Shown here: in pieces, positions 1-7,783 of the stretch
Position numbering within the stretch: position 1 is the first letter of the stretch
Layout: every line of letters starts with the position of its first letter
From: CAYWWY01 sp964462525
GTDB lineage: Bacteria > Thermotogota > Thermotogae > MWEM01
Length of the DNA stretch: 64,000 bases
Direction: 5' to 3'
Assembly: GCA_964462525.1 (NCBI GenBank)
Contig: CAYWWY010000009.1
Span: 1 to 64,000, forward strand
Notes under the pieces: model-generated
What the model was told of the DNA's origin: nothing
Databases searched by the model: none
Seen by the model: only the letters and a program-made list of their open reading frames with translations
Position numbers and translations under genes: made by a program

Positions 1-718
1 TGGCAATTAGAGATGAACAGTTTTTCGCAACTTCGCGTGAACAGTTGTTAGTTACCTTCAAACTGATAAAATGGTAGGCTGGTATGCAACTCCGCAATGG
101 TAAATTTCCACCATCGCTAAGAGTGAGGAGGCGAGTCAGGGCGCGAGCTAGTTTTTCAAATCGGATGGTTAAAGCATAATTGATTCTCTTGAAAGGGTCT
201 CCAATATTCTTTAGATCATTGATGCTCTCTGTCCGTAATACTTCCGATTCAAGCGTTTCCCATTCTTCTTTGGGAGATTTTCTAATTTTCTCCTTGCTGA
301 TTACAACATCTAGGTAGTAATATCTGGAACCTTTTCCAAAGTTAGATAAAACCTCAATGATTTTCGCCAAAATCGGATTATTAAGAAAATCAAGGTCCAT
401 CTTAGCTACGGGGATGTGATTCAGATAGTATTCCGAAAAACAGCGTTCTTTTATTTTTCCTAGTAAATTCTCTAAATCATGGCCATGATACTCATAAAAT
501 TCAACAGTATTAGGGAATGCCTTGTGCTTTTTAAGGTGGTATAAACAGAGAATTGCCTTCATTATCCTTTCAAAACCTGAAGAAAGGAGTAATAACGGTA
601 GATGGAAGAAGTCGGTTGATCCGTACATACGATTAAGTTCTCGCAAACCCACCCAGACTAAGCGCGTTGCGATAAAAAATTCTTCCATAATTGCATATTC
701 CTGCTCTTTAGTTAGCAT
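1..718 (-). CDS. HEPN-like hypothetical protein (3' end outside window)
   Basis: An open frame of about 239 codons runs from ATG at 718 leftwards off the window edge, so the stop is not seen. The start is backed by a strong AAAGGAGG ribosome site just upstream. The protein is mostly helical. The segment around residues 47-85 (GFERIMKAILCLYHLKK, then HGHDLENLL) resembles the 'ER-x-LK ... GHDL' pattern of HEPN-superfamily helical bundles, which often act in toxin-antitoxin or defence RNases. I do not see a clear R-x4-6-H catalytic motif, so RNase activity is unsupported. A later RYYYLD segment follows. It lies 29 bp after the zinc-ribbon gene on the same strand, probably one operon. The DNA is visibly more AT-rich than the rest of the window, which suggests transfer. 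The HEPN assignment is tentative. Confidence 0.6.
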   Translation of the reverse strand, partial: MLTKEQEYAIMEEFFIATRLVWVGLRELNRMYGSTDFFHLPLLLLSSGFERIMKAILCLYHLKKHKAFPNTVEFYEYHGHDLENLLGKIKERCFSEYYLNHIPVAKMDLDFLNNPILAKIIEVLSNFGKGSRYYYLDVVISKEKIRKSPKEEWETLESEVLRTESINDLKNIGDPFKRINYALTIRFEKLARALTRLLTLSDGGNLPLRSCIPAYHFISLKVTNNCSREVAKNCSSLIA

Positions 719-747
719 CAAATGCCTCCTTTACTGAAAAGCGCTTT

Positions 748-1044
748 CTACAGGGACAAAATCCCCTTCACTTTCTCGTTCAGGGCTTCAAAAAACGCCT
801 GTTCCAGTCCGCCTTCCGGATTATCTGGCACTTGCCAACCCATCACTTCGATCAACACTTTGCATTCTGTGCAGTATGCATGCGCGGTTGTGTGGATGTT
901 CGTTTTGAGGATTTGAGGGGATCTTTTCATTTTCGCAAAAGCATCCCAATCATAGAGCCAATCTCTATATTCCCAGCGGGCTTGATAGCGAAACCGGATC
1001 TGAAGAGGGTTTCTCCTACATTTCGGGCACAGAATATGGATCAC
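748..1044 (-). CDS. Small zinc-ribbon-like hypothetical protein
   Basis: A 98-residue protein with two CxxC knuckles, CPKC at residues 6-9 and CTEC near residues 58-61, spaced as in a treble-clef or zinc-ribbon fold. The C-terminal part is acidic and probably helical. The chosen start is GTG at 1044; the frame is open only about 14 codons further upstream and holds no ATG. The purine run GGGAAAG sits too close to be an ideal ribosome site, but the GTG overlaps the TGA of a possible micro-ORF (GTGA), which would allow coupled translation. It precedes the HEPN-like gene at 718. I do not recognise a named family. A competing plus-strand frame over the same bases looks like a shadow because it lacks a ribosome site. 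Confidence 0.6.
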   Translation of the reverse strand: MIHILCPKCRRNPLQIRFRYQARWEYRDWLYDWDAFAKMKRSPQILKTNIHTTAHAYCTECKVLIEVMGWQVPDNPEGGLEQAFFEALNEKVKGILSL

Positions 1045-1115
1045 CTTTCCCAGAGTCTCTCGATTAATCTTTCCATAAGAGTTTTATTGAACGATCTCGC
1101 TTTTTCAAACGCCAT
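1041..1115 (-). CDS. Possible 24-residue leader peptide
   Basis: A short frame starting at ATG 1115 encodes a charged helical peptide beginning MAFEKARSFNK and ending RLIERLWER. Its TGA overlaps the GTG of the zinc-ribbon gene by 4 bp (GTGA), the arrangement expected for translational coupling. The frame is open further upstream to a TAA, with TTG as another start at 1121. I see no clear ribosome site, so it could be a chance frame or the remnant of a longer gene. Confidence 0.25.
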   Translation of the reverse strand: MAFEKARSFNKTLMERLIERLWER

Positions 1116-1229
1116 TTCCAACCGATGGACCGGGAGTTCTTCATTTGTGATAGAATATGGTCTGAAAGGCTTTAGGCTTTAAGGATAACAAAGTGCGCTT
1201 ACCCGAGAGAGAAAGCTAATTGGTTCCAT

Positions 1230-1265
1230 AAAAAAATTCGATTCAATCTAAGAGACCGAATCGAA
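1230..1265 (-). terminator. Intrinsic terminator of the tRNA operon
   Basis: On the minus strand, arms TTCGATTCGGTCT and AGATTGAATCGAA pair over 13 positions, two of them G-U, around a CTT loop and are followed by seven T. It lies 25 bp after the 3' end of tRNA-Met. The upstream arm and its 5' flank repeat 15 bp of the tRNA-Met T-arm. Confidence 0.85.
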
Positions 1266-1289
1266 CTGACGAAAGTGTATCTTATGTCT

Positions 1290-1366
1290 TGGTGGCGGCG
1301 GTCAGAATCGAACTGACGACTCTGCGGGTATGAACCGCATGCTCTAGCCATCTGAGCTACACCGCC
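1290..1366 (-). tRNA. tRNA-Met (CAT), elongator type
   Basis: A 77-nt cloverleaf on the minus strand starting GGCGGTGTAGCTCAG, with the anticodon loop TTCATAC and encoded CCA. The 1-72 pair is G-C, unlike an initiator. The 5' half closely resembles Bacillus elongator tRNA-Met, which argues against the lysidine-modified tRNA-Ile(CAU). It is the last gene of a three-tRNA operon. Confidence 0.93.
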
Positions 1367-1379
1367 TTTGTTGCTGATT

Positions 1380-1456
<77 letters not shown>

Positions 1457-1471
1457 AACGATAGGTTTCAC

Positions 1472-1559
1472 TGGTGCCGAGGGCGGGAATCGAACCCGCA
1501 CGGTACTTAGTACCAACGGATTTTAAGTCCGTTGCGTCTGCCAATTCCGCCACCTCGGC
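1472..1559 (-). tRNA. tRNA-Leu (TAA)
   Basis: An 88-nt class II tRNA with a GCCGAGG/CCTCGGC acceptor stem, anticodon loop CTTAAAA (TAA), a long variable arm (TGGTACTAAGTACCG) and encoded CCA. It is the first gene of the operon, 10 bp downstream of a near-consensus -10 box. Confidence 0.95.
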
Positions 1560-1569
1560 AACACTCCAT

Positions 1570-1598
1570 ACTATACCATAAAAAAAAGAGCTTGTCAA
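1570..1598 (-). promoter_or_regulatory. Sigma-70-type promoter of the tRNA operon
   Basis: Minus strand: TTGACA at 1598-1593, a 17-bp spacer and TATAGT at 1575-1570. It points into tRNA-Leu, whose mature 5' end is at 1559. Confidence 0.88.
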
Positions 1599-1664
1599 CG
1601 TCTTTTATTCGCGAGCCAGGACTGCTTGAATTAGCCATAATTGATCATCATAGGGAGGGGTGCA

Positions 1665-2345
1665 ATGAAAGATCTTCGGCAGAGTATGGACACGATCCTT
1701 CTCCGGATTCAGGAAGCGTGCGTTCGAACCGGACGGAAACCCAAAGAGGTTCTATTGGTTGCAATATCGAAAACAATTCTCCCAGAAACCATCCGAAAGG
1801 CTTACGAGTTGGGCCAAAAGGATTTTGGCGAGAATCAGGCCCAACAGTTTCGAGATAAAAGAATCGTGCTGCAGGATTTGACGCTTTCTTGGCACTTTGT
1901 TGGAACGCTGCAATCGAATAAAGTGAAGTACGTTGTTGGGCATGCTGAGTACATCCATTCAGTCAATTCGCTCTCCATCCTCAGAAAGATTGATCAACGA
2001 GCCGCTGTTTGCGGATGCGTCCAGAAGGTTTTAATTGAAGTGAATGTGTCCGGCGAAGAGTCAAAGCACGGGGTTTGTCAAAATGAAATGGGCGTGATTT
2101 TGGAACATTCTCGATCCATGCCTAATATCCATGTGATGGGGTTCATGGCCATGGCCCCCTTTGTAGAAGATCCCGAGGAGGTACGGTGGGTCTTTCGCAA
2201 AATGAAAGACCTTCAGGCAAAGTGGCTGTCGGAGTATCCGTCTTTGCACCACCTGTCAATGGGAATGTCTGGGGACTTCGAAGTGGCTGTTGAAGAAGGG
2301 GCGACCATGGTCCGTGTGGGAACCGCTTTGTTTGGAGCGAGGTAG
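1665..2345 (+). CDS. YggS/PROSC-family pyridoxal-phosphate homeostasis protein
   Basis: A 226-residue single-domain PLP-binding TIM barrel. Family marks are the VAISKT segment with the PLP lysine (near residue 36), FGENQAQ, WHFVGTLQSNK, and the C-terminal LSMGMSGDFEVAVEEG and GTALFG phosphate-binding loops. Proteins of this family bind and buffer PLP in the cytosol and influence amino-acid and vitamin B6 balance; no catalytic reaction is established. ATG 1665 is chosen because AGGGAGGGG lies just before it; a frame extension to 1641 lacks a ribosome site. It stands between the tRNA operon, which is divergent, and degV. Confidence 0.93.
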   Translation: MKDLRQSMDTILLRIQEACVRTGRKPKEVLLVAISKTILPETIRKAYELGQKDFGENQAQQFRDKRIVLQDLTLSWHFVGTLQSNKVKYVVGHAEYIHSVNSLSILRKIDQRAAVCGCVQKVLIEVNVSGEESKHGVCQNEMGVILEHSRSMPNIHVMGFMAMAPFVEDPEEVRWVFRKMKDLQAKWLSEYPSLHHLSMGMSGDFEVAVEEGATMVRVGTALFGAR

Positions 2346-2396
2346 GAGGATGGCTTATGTGGATTTTTGATACTTTGCCCTTCTCGGAAGATCTTG

Positions 2397-2405
2397 TGGT
2401 ATAAT
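2397..2405 (+). promoter_or_regulatory. Extended -10 promoter for degV
   Basis: TGG-TATAAT (TATAAT at 2400-2405) forms an extended -10 element 41 bp before the GTG of degV. No good -35 is seen at 17 bp. Confidence 0.5.
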
Positions 2406-2445
2406 GACCCAGAAATCAAAGATCAATGATTTTCGGAGGTGAGTT

Positions 2446-3315
2446 GTGAAAAAGGTAAAAATTATCGTCGACAGCACAGGAGATATGCCGCAGGAGTGGA
2501 GTAAGAAACTGGATGTCGAGACGATCCCGTTGCATGTTCTGTGGAGTGAAGAAAAGAGCGAAAAAGATACACGGGAAGAAAGTGGCATTGCCGATTTTTG
2601 GTCTCGACTGAAACAAACGCAAAAACTACCCACGACTTCGCAACCAACTCCGAAGGAATTTTCGGAGCTATATGATCGCTTCTTTTCAGAGGGGTATGAG
2701 GGAATCTTTGTGATCACCATTTCCGCCAAACTATCCGGAACCTATAACAGCGCTACGATTGCAGCCAAAGATCAGGAAAAGGAGATCGTGGTTTGGGATT
2801 CACGGTTGGCTTCCAGTCCCCTTTCTTTGGCCGCTATGCGCGCAAGAGAGCTTTCGGACCAGGGAAAAAGCCTTGAGGAGATCAAACAGAGCTTGGAAGA
2901 AGAACGAAATGCCAATCAATGTTTGGCCTTCTTCTATGTCTCCGATTTTGAGTTTCTCCGAAAAGGCGGTCGGGTATCGCGGTTTCAAAGCTTTGTGGGG
3001 AGTATGTTGAAGATTCGTGCTGCCCTCACCATTGATCCCAATGGAGAGCTGGTGCCTTTTGGCAAGGCAAGAGGGACGGCCAAAGTCCAAGAACTGATCT
3101 GCGAAGAAGCTTCCAAGTTCATTCCCAAAGGGTCATCGGTCAAATTGGCGATGGTCCATGCCGACAACCTTTCCGAATGTAAAGAAGTACAGGCAAAGCT
3201 ATCGGACCAGTACAAAGTGCTCGATTCGGTATTCACACCGATGGGCAAGATCATTTCTTCCCACGTGGGTCCAGGAACCGCGGGTTTTGGGATCTATTGG
3301 ATGAAAAGCGAATAA
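2446..3315 (+). CDS. DegV family fatty-acid-binding protein
   Basis: A 289-residue DegV-fold protein. The N-terminal VKIIVDSTGDMP, the TSQPTP loop around residue 64, and ISAKLSGTYNSA around residue 96 are typical of the family. Members bind a fatty acid in a deep pocket, and FakB relatives present it to the kinase FakA; no fakA is visible here. Translation starts at GTG 2446, 7 bp after a CGGAGGTG ribosome site. The gene is monocistronic, with an extended -10 box before it and a strong hairpin at 3410 after it. The exact lipid ligand cannot be read from sequence. Confidence 0.92.
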   Translation: MKKVKIIVDSTGDMPQEWSKKLDVETIPLHVLWSEEKSEKDTREESGIADFWSRLKQTQKLPTTSQPTPKEFSELYDRFFSEGYEGIFVITISAKLSGTYNSATIAAKDQEKEIVVWDSRLASSPLSLAAMRARELSDQGKSLEEIKQSLEEERNANQCLAFFYVSDFEFLRKGGRVSRFQSFVGSMLKIRAALTIDPNGELVPFGKARGTAKVQELICEEASKFIPKGSSVKLAMVHADNLSECKEVQAKLSDQYKVLDSVFTPMGKIISSHVGPGTAGFGIYWMKSE

Positions 3316-3409
3316 CCCCTTCTTTTCTCGAGAAGGGATCGATTACTGTGGATCCATAACATCAATCGAGTCCAAAAAGGGTTTATACCTGTAGGAACTT
3401 AGTCAACGT

Positions 3410-3445
3410 AATTTGGTCTTTCGTATGAAAGACCAAATTTTCTAT
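3410..3445 (+). terminator. Intrinsic terminator after degV
   Basis: A perfect 13-bp stem (arms AATTTGGTCTTTC and GAAAGACCAAATT) around a GTAT loop, with T-rich sequence in and after the 3' arm. A weaker CCCTTCT/AGAAGGG hairpin just after the degV stop lacks a T-run. Confidence 0.82.
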
Positions 3446-3492
3446 CCTTACGGACCAATTCTTTGGTTGCTTATTTCATAAGAGGTGATTTT

Positions 3493-5286
3493 ATGCAAAC
3501 AGGAGCAGAGAATGTTACATGGAATCTGGGGTTGCTGTACGAAGGATTGGAAGATCCAAAGATTCACGCAGATATTCAAGCCGTAGAAAAGAAAGTAGCG
3601 GATTTTGCTGCCACTTATTATGGCACATTATGTACTGAGGAAGGGGCCACGCCTCAAAGAGTTTGTGAAGCCTTGAAAGCGTACGAGTCCTTTTTTGCTC
3701 TTGGGGCAGGCGTATTCGAAATAGCCTATCTGGCCTTCTCTCAAGACACCCATGATCAGAAGGCAAAAATCTTCCTATCCCGGATGCAGAAAAAGCAAGC
3801 GGATCTCATGAATCAAGTCTTATTTGTTGACCTTGAACTTACGAAACTCTCAGAAAAAGCATTTCGGACTCTTCTCCAGTCCGATGCTCTTCAACCCTAT
3901 CGCCATCACCTGGATAAGATCGGAAAGAAACGAACGCACTTGCTTACCGAAAAGGAAGAAAAACTGGTCAATCTCAAAAACCTTTCCGGGAGCGAAGCGC
4001 ACCTTAAGCTTTATGAAGAGCTTAGTTCGGGTTTTTCTTTTTCTTTCGAGGTTGACGGAAAGACAGAAGCGATCAATCAGGATCAGCTGTTGAAGCTTCG
4101 CCATCACCCTGATTCAAATATTCGGGAGAAAGCGTGCGCCATGGCCTTTCAAAACCTGAAAGATCATGAAGTTGTGGTGGAAAATCTATTCAACGCCGTG
4201 ATGAAAGACTACGCCTCGGAAGCTGAATTAAGAGGGTTTTCCTCCCCCAGAAGCCGGCGGAACTTGGAAAATGAGGTTTCGGATGAAACGGTAAACACCC
4301 TGATTCAAGTGACTTCCCAAAACAATACGATCGTACAGGAGTATTATCGGTTGAAAACAACGATCATGGGAAAAAATCGATTGAAACTTTCCGATATCTA
4401 TGCCCCCATCACTCCGGTTCGGCAGCGGTATTTCTGGGATGAAGCGAAAGCTATGATTATAGAGACTTTCGAAGGATTCAACCCCCTCTTTTCACAAACA
4501 GCTCAAAGTTTTTTTGACGAACGAAGAATCGATGCCCGTGTGCATCCAACCAAACGGGGAGGCGCTTTTTGCGCATATGTTTCTCCCGATAAACCGGTTT
4601 ACGTATTGACCCAGTATATGGGCGGATTGGACTGTGTTTTGACTTTGGCGCATGAATTGGGTCATGGGATTCATGGGACGTTATCAAAGAAACAGACGCT
4701 GCTGAACTATGATACCCCATTGACGATGGCCGAAGTGGCTTCGGTGTTTGGGGAAATGCTCATGGTGGACGCGTTGATGAAGAAGATGGAAGGTCAAGAA
4801 TTACAGAGCCTGATATGCAATGTTCTTGAAGGAATGTTTGCGACCATGCACCGGCAGAATATGTTTTCTTGTTTTGAGCAACGGGTGTATGAGCAACTGG
4901 CCAAGGACTATCTTCCATTCGAAAGCCTGTCCGAAATCTATTGGGAGGAGATTCAGCGTGTCTTTGGAACCAGTTTGGATCTCAATGCCGAGTTTCGGTG
5001 GGAATGGGCTATGGTTTCTCACTTTTTGCATACTCCCTTCTATGTGTATGCCTATAACTTTGCCCAGCTTCTTGTCATCGCGTTGTATCAGCGATACCTG
5101 GAAATGGGAGATCGGTTTGCACCGAAATTCATCGAATTGCTGGAATCCGGTGGCAGTAAGTCCCCTCAAGACCTGCTCAACCCGCTTGAGATCGATCTTT
5201 CTGATCCCGACTTTTGGCAGGGCGGGTTCAATTATATCCGCACACATCTTCTAGATCGATTGAAAACAACTGTGCCAGGCGCATGA
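3493..5286 (+). CDS. pepF: Oligoendopeptidase F (M3B metallopeptidase)
   Basis: A 597-residue cytosolic zinc oligopeptidase. The M3 signature LAHELGHGIHG (HExxH zinc and catalytic site, around residue 385) and the downstream TMAEVASVFGE with its glutamate zinc ligand are present. The length is normal for the family, which cleaves peptides of roughly 5 to 20 residues in peptide recycling. The start is ATG 3493 with AGAGGTGA 4 bp upstream; a TTG extension to 3463 has no ribosome site. It follows the degV terminator, and its stop overlaps the start of the MobA-like gene (ATGA), so the two are probably co-translated. Confidence 0.94.
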   Translation: MQTGAENVTWNLGLLYEGLEDPKIHADIQAVEKKVADFAATYYGTLCTEEGATPQRVCEALKAYESFFALGAGVFEIAYLAFSQDTHDQKAKIFLSRMQKKQADLMNQVLFVDLELTKLSEKAFRTLLQSDALQPYRHHLDKIGKKRTHLLTEKEEKLVNLKNLSGSEAHLKLYEELSSGFSFSFEVDGKTEAINQDQLLKLRHHPDSNIREKACAMAFQNLKDHEVVVENLFNAVMKDYASEAELRGFSSPRSRRNLENEVSDETVNTLIQVTSQNNTIVQEYYRLKTTIMGKNRLKLSDIYAPITPVRQRYFWDEAKAMIIETFEGFNPLFSQTAQSFFDERRIDARVHPTKRGGAFCAYVSPDKPVYVLTQYMGGLDCVLTLAHELGHGIHGTLSKKQTLLNYDTPLTMAEVASVFGEMLMVDALMKKMEGQELQSLICNVLEGMFATMHRQNMFSCFEQRVYEQLAKDYLPFESLSEIYWEEIQRVFGTSLDLNAEFRWEWAMVSHFLHTPFYVYAYNFAQLLVIALYQRYLEMGDRFAPKFIELLESGGSKSPQDLLNPLEIDLSDPDFWQGGFNYIRTHLLDRLKTTVPGA

Positions 5287-5879
5287 ACACCATTTTTTGC
5301 GCATCGATTCTTGCTGCCGGCAGTTCAACACGGTTTGGCAGTCAGAAGATGCTGCATCCAATCGATGGTATTCCTATGCTTCAGCATGTGATCACCCATG
5401 TCCTTCGGTCGGTTGAAGGATTCCCCGAAGCAAAATGCCATCTTGAGCTTGTTCTTGGGTGCGATTCTGAACAGATCCAGCGGCATGTTCGCACCGGCGT
5501 TTTCTCGGTCGCTCTAAACCCTTCGTGGAAGAAAGGGTTCTCAACATCAGTAAAAAGGGCGGTTTCAACCGCCCTTTCTCTTCAAGCAGCCGGTATTTTT
5601 CTCTTCCTTGGAGATATGCCCTATTTAGTGGAATCAGATTCGATTCAGGTATTTACCGCTGCTGCCTCTGCGCCGGATTCAATCATCCGTCCTGCTTATG
5701 AAGGCGCGCCGGGTTTTCCGGTCTACCTTCCCAAACAACTCTTCCCAGAAATTTTGCAGCTTCAAGGAGATGAAGGGGCGAGAAGCGTGATCGATCGACA
5801 TCACCGCTTATTGCGGTCCATACCAACACGCACGCTAGCCTGTACACGAGATCTGGATCATCCGGAAAGCCCCGGTTGA
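5283..5879 (+). CDS. MobA/MocA-like NTP transferase
   Basis: A 198-residue nucleotidyltransferase of the molybdenum-cofactor cytidylyltransferase/MobA-like fold. The N-terminal LAAGSSTRFGSQKML is the nucleotide-binding signature with its lysine; FLGDMPYL near residue 117 supplies the metal-binding aspartate; PGFPV and GDEGARSVI are conserved C-terminal motifs. Relatives (MocA, PucB, YgfJ) transfer CMP or GMP to molybdopterin. That would fit with the molybdo/tungstopterin enzyme AOR encoded at 18355, but no cofactor biosynthesis gene is adjacent. ATG 5283 overlaps the pepF stop. Substrate is uncertain. Confidence 0.8.
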   Translation: MNTIFCASILAAGSSTRFGSQKMLHPIDGIPMLQHVITHVLRSVEGFPEAKCHLELVLGCDSEQIQRHVRTGVFSVALNPSWKKGFSTSVKRAVSTALSLQAAGIFLFLGDMPYLVESDSIQVFTAAASAPDSIIRPAYEGAPGFPVYLPKQLFPEILQLQGDEGARSVIDRHHRLLRSIPTRTLACTRDLDHPESPG

Positions 5880-5894
5880 CCCATCCCCTTTTAT

Positions 5895-7172
5895 CTACCC
5901 TGTCTCTCCGATCGGCATTAATGATGGATCAAAACTGGCTTTGGGCGCTTTCATCACAAACCATATACTGGTAAGGAGACCGATTCCGAAGGTTCCGGTC
6001 ATCAGCCAATGCACGGGGAATCGATCGGTCATCAGACCAAAGGCAAACTGACCAAAAGGCGTGGCCATCATGAGCATGATTTCCAACAACGAAAAGACAC
6101 GCGCTCGGAGATGATTGGGCACCATCTTTTGCATATTCGTGAAAAACGGCACATTGACCATGGCATTGAAGATTCCCGACCCGGCAAACAAAACTCCCAT
6201 GGTGGTAAAGAGCATGATCGAAGGACCATCCAGAGCCATGACGACCCAAGGGAAGAACGTGATTGAAAACAGCAAGCATAAAGCCATCTGACTGACTAGA
6301 CTTCGCTTCATCAGCTTCGAAACATTGCTTTTCGCAAAGAAAACCCCAATCATGACATTGCCCAACAAAGACCCGACCATCCATAGGCTTTGCATCAAAC
6401 CAAATTGCGTAGCGGAAAACCCGATGACTTCACGCATTCCGTAGGGCATGACCACAGCGATGATCGGATTTACCAAAAAGTTTAGGGTAACCGCGTAAAT
6501 AATCAGTATGAGTAGCGGTTTTCGGCGGGTAATGAACTGAAATCCCTCTTTGATTTCACGGAAGAAGGTTGTCGTAGATAGCTTGATATTTGGCTTTGGG
6601 ATTGGAAGGTATCGGATAAACATTTCACTGAATCCGGACAGCAAAAAGGACACACCATTTACCAGGAACACAATGGAAATCCCTTGAAGCCCGTATAATA
6701 CCCCACCCAAAACAGGCCCGAAAATCATCGATATGCTGACCACAGCCGAATTGACGGAGTTCGCGCGTGTCAGATCATCGGTTGGGACTAGTTCCGGCAG
6801 CATGGCTGAGGTAGCGGCGCTGAAGATGCTGTCGATCAGCGCAACAACAATTTGCGTGACAAAGAGGAGGGGAATGCTCATTCTCCCTGAATATGCGGCC
6901 CACGCCAGAGCCAAGATTATGATACCCCGGAGATAGTCGGTATTGACCATGATCTTCTTTCGATTCCAGCGATCCCCCAAGACCCCTGCAAATGGCGCGA
7001 TCAGGAGGCGGGGAATGCTGGTTGCCGCCGCAAAAAGACCCATCATCGTTCCAGATCCGGTCATATCCAAGATCAAAAGCGGAATCGCTGCCATCTGTAC
7101 ACCCGTCCCGATCAGAGAAACAAATCGTCCAAGGATGTACAACCAAAAATTGGATCGTTCTTGCACATTCAT
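5895..7172 (-). CDS. MFS transporter, putative drug/macrolide efflux type
   Basis: A 425-residue inner-membrane protein with about 12 hydrophobic segments and the MFS motif A between TM2 and TM3 (GDRWNRKKIMV). The overall pattern resembles the MFS_3 or EntS/MefA-like group of exporters. ATG 7172 is preceded by GGGGAGGA, and a strong promoter at 7212-7240 drives it alone. It converges on the MobA-like gene with only 15 bp between the stops and no obvious terminator. The exported compound cannot be told from sequence. Confidence 0.88.
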   Translation of the reverse strand: MNVQERSNFWLYILGRFVSLIGTGVQMAAIPLLILDMTGSGTMMGLFAAATSIPRLLIAPFAGVLGDRWNRKKIMVNTDYLRGIIILALAWAAYSGRMSIPLLFVTQIVVALIDSIFSAATSAMLPELVPTDDLTRANSVNSAVVSISMIFGPVLGGVLYGLQGISIVFLVNGVSFLLSGFSEMFIRYLPIPKPNIKLSTTTFFREIKEGFQFITRRKPLLILIIYAVTLNFLVNPIIAVVMPYGMREVIGFSATQFGLMQSLWMVGSLLGNVMIGVFFAKSNVSKLMKRSLVSQMALCLLFSITFFPWVVMALDGPSIMLFTTMGVLFAGSGIFNAMVNVPFFTNMQKMVPNHLRARVFSLLEIMLMMATPFGQFAFGLMTDRFPVHWLMTGTFGIGLLTSIWFVMKAPKASFDPSLMPIGETG

Positions 7173-7211
7173 CGGTATCCTCCCCAAGAGATATTTTAAT
7201 TTCTACTTCTG

Positions 7212-7240
7212 ATTATACCACTCAAGATGATAAATGTCAA
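7212..7240 (-). promoter_or_regulatory. Sigma-70-type promoter of the MFS gene
   Basis: Minus strand: TTGACA at 7240-7235, 17-bp spacer, TATAAT at 7217-7212. About 16 bp upstream of the -35 lies the palindrome TACTT-N6-AAGTA (7256-7271), a possible regulator site. Confidence 0.88.
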
Positions 7241-7325
7241 GCGTAGCTTTTATAATACTTATTTAGAAGTAATTATATTCAAGTGTCCGTTTATATTTTG
7301 AGAACCGGGCATGAACCTCGGTTTG

Positions 7326-7354
7326 TTGACACGAACTGTACTATGTGATATAAT
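7326..7354 (+). promoter_or_regulatory. Sigma-70-type promoter of the YtrA/ABC operon
   Basis: Consensus TTGACA at 7326-7331, 17-bp spacer, consensus TATAAT at 7349-7354, 55 bp before the TTG start of the repressor gene. Such a strong promoter suits a repressed operon. Confidence 0.9.
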
Positions 7355-7358
7355 ACAG
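7336..7358 (+). promoter_or_regulatory. Putative operator for the YtrA-type repressor
   Basis: The inverted repeat CTGTA-N13-TACAG overlaps the spacer and -10 box of the operon promoter. YtrA-type GntR proteins are usually encoded first in the operon they repress and bind palindromes at its promoter. The link is inference from position and symmetry. Confidence 0.45.
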
Positions 7359-7408
7359 ATAGAAAAGATCGTTTAATTTCAGATTTCCGATAGATAGGAG
7401 GATGGCCT

Positions 7409-7783
7409 TTGTGGTTTAAGGTAGATTTGAGAAGTCCCGACCCGATCTATCATCAAATCCAAAGCGGAATCAAGGAGTTGATTATGCGGGGAGAGATCAA
7501 AGAAGGGGAAACTCTCCCATCGATCCGAGACATGGCGTCCTTTCTTCGGGTCAATCCAAATACCGTAGTTCGTGCGTATCGAGAGCTAGAAACGGATGGT
7601 TTGGTTTTTGCGCGTCCGGGTATGGGTTATCTTGTGGTTCAGAGTCCCCAAGAGATACGAGAATCCATGAAAGAAGGGATCAAACCCATGATCCAGGAAA
7701 TTTTCACAAAGGCGAGGAAACTGGGGATGGATTATCACGAGTTTTTGGAGGTAGCGGAGCAACTATGGAAAACCATGAAGTAG
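7409..7783 (+). CDS. GntR-family transcriptional regulator, YtrA type
   Basis: A 124-residue protein: an N-terminal winged helix (PIYHQIQSGIKELIMRGEI, LPSIRDMASFLRVNPNTVVRAYRELE, FARPGMGYLV) plus a short C-terminal helical dimerisation tail. The short length without a ligand domain is typical of the YtrA subfamily, which represses adjacent ABC transporter genes. TTG 7409 is used after TAGGAGG at 7395-7401; the ATG at 7402 meets a stop within a few codons. It overlaps the next gene by 19 bp. Confidence 0.92.
   Translation: MWFKVDLRSPDPIYHQIQSGIKELIMRGEIKEGETLPSIRDMASFLRVNPNTVVRAYRELETDGLVFARPGMGYLVVQSPQEIRESMKEGIKPMIQEIFTKARKLGMDYHEFLEVAEQLWKTMK

Noticed and set aside
832..1182. Plus-strand 116-codon frame
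   Set aside because: It overlaps the zinc-ribbon gene and has no ribosome site or family pattern; its cysteine-rich look mirrors the opposite strand.
1258..1319. Direct 15-bp repeat next to tRNA-Met considered as an integration (att) site
   Set aside because: The outer copy is part of a 13-bp hairpin followed by seven T, which is explained as the tRNA operon terminator; no integrase gene is visible.
3316..3345. CCCTTCT/AGAAGGG hairpin after degV as a terminator
   Set aside because: No T-run follows; the 13-bp hairpin at 3410 is a better terminator.
7256..7271. TACTT-N6-AAGTA palindrome upstream of the MFS promoter as a definite operator
   Set aside because: The symmetry is short and AT-rich, and no local regulator is an evident partner; mentioned only with the promoter.
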